A stretch of DNA of 64,000 nt, from NCBI RefSeq assembly GCF_000350225.1, contig NW_005179073.1:62001-126000 (forward strand), read 5' to 3'. The notes beneath the pieces were generated by a model. It was not told the origin of the DNA. It saw only the letters and a list, made by a program, of their open reading frames with translations, and did no database searches. Positions 57,590 through 64,000 of this stretch are shown piece by piece (within the stretch, counting starts at the first letter, position 1; every line of letters begins with the position of its first letter). This DNA comes from Chondrus crispus (Eukaryota; Rhodophyta; Florideophyceae; Gigartinales; Gigartinaceae). A program made the translations under genes and the position numbers.

Positions 57590-58828
57590 TTAATCGCTGT
57601 CGTCTTCCACTACCCTCATCCTCTTAGTCCTTCTACCAGCCAAATCATTGTTCATGTGATTCTTCTTTGTCTTCCTGCTTTCGCTGCGCTGTTTTCCAGA
57701 CTTCCTGCGATTCTTCTTCCCTTTCCCGACTGGCTGCAATTCAAGCTTCCGAACTTCAGCAATTTCAAAGCCATCGCCACCAATTCTAAGGCACGCACCC
57801 AGCACTCCGGGGCGATTATCAAGCGCAAAGCGCTCAACCGGATCTAGAACGTGGCCTTTTTGGGCGTCAAGAACCACCACGTGGTCTAAACGTTCACCTA
57901 GGTCGTCCAGAGCGACGATTCTTATCAAGAAAGTGCCGTCCACCCTGTTGACCATCCACTCCGCAAGACTTTCCAGCACGGGGACGCTGCATTTCTTGAG
58001 GCGATACCTCCCGAGATGCTTTTCATTCCAGGTCTGTAACTCTGCAAGGCTTCGAGCGTTGATGGGTCCTTTGCGGAGCATTCCAAGTGCCGGATCTTCC
58101 CCTACAACGGAGTGTAGTGCGTTAGCGAAGGAAGCACGCACGCACTCGCTGTGTGTTGCGCGGCAGAAGAGTGCCTGGTGCGTACGATAAGGCCTAGTGA
58201 GTCCAGTGGCTTCGCGATGCCCGGGACCCCCAATAACAACGAAATCGTCTTGATGACTGGTACAGTACTCGTCCAGCCATTCCAAGGCCTGTGCTGTCTT
58301 CCGAGTACCAAAGACGAGCTCAACTTCGCAGTTCCCCTGGCCACCCGGACAAGTCACTTCCATGTCGCTGGTAACTGGGCTTCCTGCCGAATCGAATACG
58401 GACAACACGCTGGCCTGGAGAGTATAGAAGTCCACTTTCCAAAAGGTCTTGCGCCCGCCTACGCTCCGATGGGAAGCGTAGTACTGACCCGGGCGGAAGC
58501 CGTGAGTCCTTCCGGAAGCCATCACCACCCTTCGAACCTCCCAGCGGCGCTGCTCGTGCTCCGACACGCCCATTGCGTTAAGCAAGCCCCATCTCTCCAA
58601 CAACGCAACCTCAAACATCCTCCCTCTCCTATCCGACAGCCAACGTAGAAGAACCTTAGATGTTTCCGTCCCGATGCTCAGCCTCTGAGCAATCCTCTCC
58701 CGATTGAAGGTGAATTGGAGGCCCCGGGCCACGACAAGGACTTCGCTAGACCTCCACTTTCCTCCGAGCCACGCCATCATCTCGACCGCAAGCCTCCCCT
58801 TACCCTCAACGAGCCACAGGCCTGCCAT
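57590..58828 (-). CDS. Papain-like cysteine-peptidase-like protein
   Basis: It encodes 412 aa from the ATG at 58,828; the frame is open further upstream through a repeat-encoded S-A-S-P-P-H-R run without an ATG. The N-terminal 100 residues contain a winged-helix-like segment (RIAQRLSIGTETSKVLLRWL). Residues about 220-360 resemble a C39/papain-type fold: THSECVRASFANALHSV has the Cys-then-Asn helix, LDHVVVLDAQKGHVLDP the His strand and a later Asp. The C-terminus is strongly basic (KGKKNRRKSGKQR) and nuclear-signal-like. The fold assignment is from motif spacing only. The gene sits directly beside the copia fragment (14 bases apart, tail to tail) and could be transposon cargo or a host gene. 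Confidence 0.45.
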   Translation of the reverse strand: MAGLWLVEGKGRLAVEMMAWLGGKWRSSEVLVVARGLQFTFNRERIAQRLSIGTETSKVLLRWLSDRRGRMFEVALLERWGLLNAMGVSEHEQRRWEVRRVVMASGRTHGFRPGQYYASHRSVGGRKTFWKVDFYTLQASVLSVFDSAGSPVTSDMEVTCPGGQGNCEVELVFGTRKTAQALEWLDEYCTSHQDDFVVIGGPGHREATGLTRPYRTHQALFCRATHSECVRASFANALHSVVGEDPALGMLRKGPINARSLAELQTWNEKHLGRYRLKKCSVPVLESLAEWMVNRVDGTFLIRIVALDDLGERLDHVVVLDAQKGHVLDPVERFALDNRPGVLGACLRIGGDGFEIAEVRKLELQPVGKGKKNRRKSGKQRSESRKTKKNHMNNDLAGRRTKRMRVVEDDSD

Positions 58829-58967
58829 CACGCAAGGAAGCGCACGACTCCCGATCCCTGGCCTGCCGGCACTCTTTAGGTTCGAGGAGGTCGCGCGCTG
58901 ACTCGCGGAGGAAACGGCCCGTCGTTGGTGGAAGCTCGGAGGTGGGGAAGCAACGGCGCGCGGGAGT

Positions 58968-59090
58968 GATGGCGGAGAAGCGGAGCGGCGATGTGGCGGA
59001 GAAGCGGAGCGGCGATGTGGCGGAGAAGCGGAGCGGCGCCGTGGTGTGAGAAGCGGAGCGGTGACGTGGTGTGAGAAGCGGAGCAGCGAT
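58968..59090 (+). repeat. 24-bp minisatellite
   Basis: About five tandem copies of a GCGGAGAAGCGGAGCGGCGA-type unit with gradual divergence. On the minus strand it encodes the RRSASPPH repeats upstream of the peptidase-like ATG. Confidence 0.85.
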
Positions 59091-59099
59091 GCGGAAGCT

Positions 59100-60960
59100 G
59101 CGGGTCCGCGGTGGATTTGGGGGTCCGAAAGGGCGCGGCGAGAGAAAGGGGGATAACTCAAGATGCAAGCGCCCTTACCCTACGCAAATCCAGAACGCCG
59201 CGTGGTCAGGACAAGGGATCGAGTACCGAGCAGCGGCGGCGCGGCGTCAGATCCATATAGGGTTGGCGCCGACGGCGGATCGGCCGGCGCCGCGTGCCCC
59301 AATTTTAGGGCCAACAGGGGGTGTGTGGGAAGATAGAAATTGCACTTTATTTGGTTAGCCCTAAATCTGGGAAAAAGGGAAATTATCCGTTCGACGCGCC
59401 GGCGGGAAATCCGGATATATAAAAATCCGAGGGCGGTATCCCGACCGACCCTCGGGGGTAACTTGCTACTCTCCGACAGCGCCGGCGAAAAGTCTCGAGA
59501 CTCGACATCCGAAGTATCCCCATCCCCCTCGCTCTCGCGACTCCTTTCCCCCGCCGCTGCGTGCGACGAGCGCGGCTACTACTAACCTCATCGTTCCCGT
59601 TCTCCCACAATCGAGTCTTGGGAGTGTTGGTTAAGCTTTTTGGTTGCCAATTTTCATTTCTGTCTTTTTTCCTGTTTCGCTATTTGAAGCAAAAGCTTTG
59701 CATCTAAAACAGTCTTCAAGTCTAAAACGGCATGAACTGAAGCATATCATGTGCTTCAGAAATGCCCCTGTTCATGATGAGCACTGGCAGTTGGGGCGTG
59801 GAATCCTCAGGTCTTTACGAAATGGTTACGCCCTTCCTCATGGAAAAAATCGCTATCATAAGGCTCGCATCTTGAGCTCTTTATCGGTAAACCAGCACAA
59901 TTCCAACACGGTATTGTTCTCATAGCTTCCCCATTAAAAAACGGTACCACCAAAACAGCCTGATCCATACAATACTCCCCGCTACTCTCTTCACGAGTAG
60001 AACCTGTGCCACATGCTTGTATTTCTCGTAAGAAACACTCAACAACACAAATGTTCGTCTATACCTTTCAGAAACGTGTGCACTGACCGCTCCGACGACG
60101 ATTCAAATTACAATCTTTCACCCCCCACCCGCCTTTAATTCACGATTGTCCCAACCAGTGGTACCCCTTACGCGACTAGGGCATCTTCATGTCGATACCG
60201 ATACTGACGACGGTTCTTGGTATCCTGATCCCTTAATCTCCGAAGCCCTCCTTGATTCTGATCAAATATCAGAAAGCCACGGATTGCTACATTAAATGTA
60301 GGCTTGCTGTGCAAGGATGTCTCCGATGGACAAACGATAACGAGGATGGACCAAAATCCAACCTCTGCGGAGGATTTCGGGCATGGGGGTGTTTTGTGTA
60401 GCAATTTTGCCCTTTGAGTGTCATGATGTCGCTTACTTGAAGTGCCAGGAAAAGTTCAGAAATACCATCATGTAAGAACAAAGGGACTAGTACCAACCCT
60501 TTATATCTCTTCACGCCAAAGTCTCTAGTGAAGATGATGGAAGAAGACCACGTCCAAATGTTTTCACATTGCCGCATTTTTCGTCACGCTGCTGTCAGTT
60601 GAGTGTGCGAATTTGTGTGCTGATTTCTGCTGTCATGAGAAAACGTATTTATGGGCGTTTTCCTGTGTCATTTCAGAGCGGAGCAAAGAACGATGTATGA
60701 TGTAAATCAGGAATCCCATAACTCTCTGTACTTGCAAAGAAATTGTTTACTGTTTGAGTTATTACTTTGTGAAACCGCCTAAAACCTGCATTACTCTCAT
60801 GTACAGAGTTGCGGCAGATTCCAAGTTTCTCTTTTTGCTCTTATAGTTCACGCGTTCTACGCAATCGTGTTATTAGTTGTTTGGAGAATCAGGTTGACAT
60901 GGTTTTCTCGCTTGAGATTTACGTACTTGTGGTTCCATCCAGATAATACACTAACAGTAG
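59100..60960. other. Intergenic stretch, no gene recognised
   Basis: A GC-rich start passes into AT-rich sequence. A palindrome CTGAAGCA...TGCTTCAG lies at 59,737-59,759 and TATA-like ATATATAAAAA near 59,415. Open frames are short and without domains. Confidence 0.5.
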
Positions 60961-60989
60961 ATGGCCGCCCTCCCCGAGGGAGTGAGGGC

Positions 60990-62712
60990 TATCGGCGTTC
61001 ACAGAATCATAGTACCAAGGGTACTATACCTTCGAAGGTACTGTGTAGTGCTGGACCCACTACTCTGCCAAATCGCCACTCACTTCCCAGATATTAAGCT
61101 GCTGGCCTCTTTTGCGGATGACATTAATGCTATCCTTCCCCTGCGCACTGCGTCGCTTTTACTCCAGTTTCTACAATTCCATGGTCCCCGCAGAGGCTTC
61201 CACGTCAACCTCCGCAAGACCGAAGCCTGGTGGTGCGGTAGGGACATCGGCCCCCTTCCCTGCTCTGTCAACACGAACCCCGCCATCGACGTTCTCGGTG
61301 CACCAATTGGTGCTCCTTCGGGCTGCCTGGCTTATCTCCAGGACAGAATCACTGCTGTGCAGTGCATGTGGGAGCGCATCAGGCAACTACAAGACCCTCA
61401 AATTGCTTACCACCTCCTCCGCTTTAGCGCCAGGGCCAGCCGCCTGACGTACGTTCTCCGAGCTACCCCGCCGCATATAAACGCCCCTGCCTGTCAAATC
61501 TTTGACAATGGGCTGCGAAGGGTTTTCGAGGACGTCCACCGTCCCCTCTCTGATGCTGCATGGCACTTAGCTCAACTTCCCTTCAAAGTTGGTGGGCTCA
61601 GCCTACTCGCTACCTCTCACGTGAAAGAAGCAGCCTATGTTAGTTCCCTGCTGACTACACTCCCTCCGATCCGCGGCCTGCTCCCTGCCCGTCACCTCCT
61701 GGCTGGCGACCTGATCGCCCCGTCCCTCGCTGCCCTTAAGGATCGCTTTCCGCTGGGACCCGACTACACGTTGGACTCCCTTACCGGGCGTGACCGCTTC
61801 TAAGACTCTGCTTCACCTCATGAACTGCAACACCGGCTCACAGAGCGAAGTATGGATATTAGTTGCAAACGCCTGCAGCCCGACCCCAGCGACGGTTTCG
61901 ATGTGGCTGTTAGAACCCGAGAACGGTTTCAGTCTCTTTCCGCTGCTAGCTCGGCTCGGCCCTTTTCAGCCCTGCCACAGTCCGACCTTGGCACGCGTGT
62001 CGCTCCCCCGATCTGGATCACAATGATCGAACTTCGCCTCGGTACCTCTATTTTCAATGTCACACAAGAATGCCCGAGTTGTACTGTCAGTGCCCTCCGT
62101 ACCCAGTCCCGGACTCGTCCACTCCCGCTACTCGATACCTACGGCCATCACGCGACGATATGTTCCTGCGACGACGGTTCTACCAGGCGCCATAATGCCC
62201 TCCGCAACCGGCTCTATAAGCTTCTATCGCCGCAATACTACAGCATCAACGCTCGCTCGGAATGGCGCGTTCCACAGGATGCCCATAAGCCAGAAGGCGA
62301 TCAACGACGCCTTGAAATTTATGTCCACGATCCCAGTTTTGATGAGCATCCCCACGCGTTCAATGTTTCAGTTGTCAGTACTCACTCTCGGAACACTGGA
62401 TGGCGCTCCCGCTCCTCCTCTGAAAAAATCTTGCAAGCCGCAAGCACAAAAGAACGTACATACCGCGACGTTTGTTCGCCGCATACATCTGTCCATCTAC
62501 ACCCTATGATCTGGGACGTGTACGAGCGTATCGGCTCGGGTACGGTCAGAGGGCTCCAACTCGTCTCTGATTTCCCATCCAGTCGTACTGGACGTTGCCC
62601 CACCTCTACTCGTCTTCAAATTAGCACGATTCTTACTTCTCTCGTCCTTCAATACACCGCCCTATCCGTCAATCGCCGCCGGATTCACGCATCTCTTGCA
62701 CCTCTCCATTAA
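60990..62712 (+). pseudogene. 5'-truncated LINE-like element (RT end and RLE-type C-terminus)
   Basis: The first part holds the last RT motifs: HFPDIKLLASFADDINAILP (F-A-D-D active-site box), VNLRKTEAWW and IDVLGAPIG, then a thumb-like helical region. After a TAA at 61,801-61,803 the same frame continues with a Cys/His knuckle (CPSCTVSALR ... DTYGHHATICSC) and a region like the restriction-enzyme-like endonuclease of some non-LTR elements (STRRHNALRNRLYKL, then RLEIYVHDPSF and HAFNVSVVST), though the catalytic P-D-x-D is not clean. It stops at 62,710-62,712. The 5' half of RT is missing, as is usual for LINE insertions. Confidence 0.65.
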
Positions 62713-63587
62713 GGGCCGGCCGCTTCTGCGCCCTGGCTCCCCCCTTCTAGTTACAATAAAGGTCGACCATTCAAAGGTACTGTACATACTGTAGTCAACG
62801 AGCTTGGGTCGGGAATTCTTGACGCACGGTAACCGGTTACTAGATGCTGCCTTCTGTTGCATTGCTGCTTCTGCCAGCACCACTCCGAACTATTGGTGCA
62901 GCCGGTCTGTCCCATCGGGAAATCCATGCGGACGGGCACGCGGACGGGCACACGGACGAGCACAGCACTGGGAGGAGGCATTCGATATGACTCCTTTCGA
63001 CATCGCTCCTGAGGTTGGGGCCAAGAAAGCGTTAATTTTGCTCCTAAATTGATCCTATCTCGATCTGTGCCAGTTGTTGCCTTGTGAAAGGTCGACATTG
63101 GCTTGGTACCAACCAACAGCCGTGCCCCAATTCTATCACCGTGAGGGGGCACCTGACTGCTGCCAGCACACCATCAGCAAGTGTTGTCCAGTAGCAAGAG
63201 CAGAGTGGTGTGCCTGTCCAACGATGCATTTCTCATTCGTGGCGCAACTGAGGTGCAGTTTCGCATTTTGAACAACCATAGCTCCACAGATAGCGAAAGA
63301 CCTCTCGTACATATAACTACTTACACCTTCATAGCGTCCCCGTATCACCACCTACAACAATGCTGTCATCCTGTTTCCTTCTCCATCCAAATGCTGTAAA
63401 ACCCCCCAGCATCGTGCCCATACCTCTGCAATTCAAAGGGAATTCCCTTTCCTGTTCATGAGCTCCGCGGCTGTCGAAAGTTGCGACGTTCCTGCACATA
63501 CTCTACAAGAGCGGATGAAATTTCTTCGACACTTTTCGAAGCCTTCGCTCCACGGGCCTTCCTTTCCCTCTCACGGAAGACTAAATC
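62713..63587. other. Intergenic stretch upstream of MRE11-like gene
   Basis: It contains a short 12-bp tandem (GCGGACGGGCAC, about 62,929-62,962). No gene is recognised. The promoter of the MRE11-like gene must lie in its last part; no TATA box is evident. Confidence 0.45.
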
Positions 63588-64000
63588 ATGACCCATCCTT
63601 ATTCCGAAGGCTATGATGAACCAACCAAGATTTTGCTTTCCAGCGATAACCATCTTGGTTATCTCGAGAATGACCCGCTTCGTCATGACGATAGCTTTCG
63701 CACTTTCGAGGAGCTTTTGTACATTGCCCGGTCCAACTCCGTTGATTTTATTGTGCTCTCCGGAAACCTCTTTCACCACAGGCAGCCCTCCAACGCTACT
63801 TTGCAGCGAACAATCAAGCTCTTGAGAGAGTATTGCCTTTCTCTGGACAGAAGATCTTCTTTGCATGTTATTTCTGACCCCCGCGCTGTCCATTTCAAAG
63901 ACCCCCGCAATCCCGTCGCAATACCAGTTTTTGTTCTGCACGGGGACCGAGATAGTCCAGGCAAAGGTCATGGTACCAAAGCTCTCAGCCCTCTTGATGT
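63588..64000 (+). CDS. MRE11: MRE11-like phosphoesterase, N-terminal 137 residues, runs off the window
   Basis: MRE11 is the manganese nuclease of the MRN complex for double-strand-break repair. From the ATG at 63,588 the protein follows MRE11 closely in order and spacing: KILLSSDNHLGYLENDPLRH (motif I, Asp and His present), DSFRTFEELLYIARSNSVDF, LSGNLFHHRQPSNATLQRTI (motif II) and IPVFVLHGDRDSPGKGHG (motif III). However, the metal-binding Asp of motif II (normally G-D-L-F-H) is Asn. In motif III, normally G-N-H-D, the Asn and His are replaced by Asp and Arg. With three metal-site residues changed, this copy is predicted to lack nuclease activity. The frame is open to the window end, so it may be a paralogue with a structural role or a young pseudogene. 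Confidence 0.8.
   Translation, partial: MTHPYSEGYDEPTKILLSSDNHLGYLENDPLRHDDSFRTFEELLYIARSNSVDFIVLSGNLFHHRQPSNATLQRTIKLLREYCLSLDRRSSLHVISDPRAVHFKDPRNPVAIPVFVLHGDRDSPGKGHGTKALSPLD

Noticed and set aside
62804..63152. Small open frames on both strands before the MRE11-like gene
   Set aside because: Overlapping frames over a 12-bp tandem repeat, no domain.
63456..63971. 171-codon minus-strand frame opposite the MRE11-like gene
   Set aside because: Shadow of the real plus-strand coding sequence.
1..64000. RIP-like C-to-T mutation as cause of the stops
   Set aside because: A few stops fit CAA to TAA, but others do not, and many breaks are indels; a mutational signature cannot be claimed from so few events.
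1..64000. CRISPR arrays, rRNA or tRNA genes
   Set aside because: No regularly spaced repeats with unique spacers and no rRNA- or tRNA-like segments were recognised by eye; a covariance-model scan would be needed to exclude tRNAs.

Overview
This is eukaryotic nuclear DNA dominated by transposable elements and decayed gene copies. Most readable genes are intronless. The few candidate introns are short, with GT...AG ends and a CTAAC branch point. LTR retrotransposons, several DNA-transposon families, a PTEN/C2-type formin remnant and a MRE11-like gene fit a repeat-rich alga. My best guess is a florideophyte red alga of the Chondrus kind, but this rests on general resemblance and nothing in the window proves it. 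There is no sign of bacterial operons, CRISPR or rRNA.

Layout. 1-1,260: minus-strand remnants of a WD40 gene and of the N-terminal part of UTP14. 1,518-3,699: a broken DUF7869-type transposase-like gene. 5,570-8,574: a ParB-like gene followed by a beta-class DNA methyltransferase gene, possibly one spliced gene. 8,742-9,629: the C-terminal part of UTP14, now on the plus strand. 9,761-10,941: a broken NT-C2/coiled-coil gene. 12,740-16,958: a degenerate Ty1/copia element on the minus strand. 18,795-22,483: a pogo-like transposon with TA target duplication, containing a second, nested pogo-like element; the unoccupied target repeat is at 12,093-12,184. 22,836-23,383: a foldback element. 23,572-32,000: the most host-like stretch, with a small spliced gene, an APH-type kinase, a beta-propeller protein, a small basic protein and a large membrane protein. 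32,477-37,235: a piggyBac-like element whose third ORF carries a YqaJ-like nuclease domain; it interrupts a formin gene (37,236-38,612). 38,677-42,915: an intact DUF7869-type gene divergent from a second ParB-like gene. 42,916-56,064: a full-length Ty3/gypsy chromovirus with two LTRs and a 4.4-kb antisense-ORF module before the 3' LTR. 56,065-57,576: a copia RT/RNase H fragment. 57,590-58,828: a papain-like cysteine-peptidase-like gene. 60,990-62,712: a 5'-truncated LINE-like element. 63,588-64,000: the start of a MRE11-like gene whose nuclease motifs are substituted.

Most notable. First, the ParB-like plus DNA methyltransferase pair, and the fact that a ParB-like gene lies beside a DUF7869-type gene at two separate places; this suggests one mobile element family carrying its own DNA-modification gene. 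Second, the piggyBac-like element with a nuclease module. Third, the antisense cargo of the chromovirus, bracketed by a duplicated polypurine tract. Many genes carry single stops or one-base shifts. These may be true decay or assembly error; the sequence alone does not decide.
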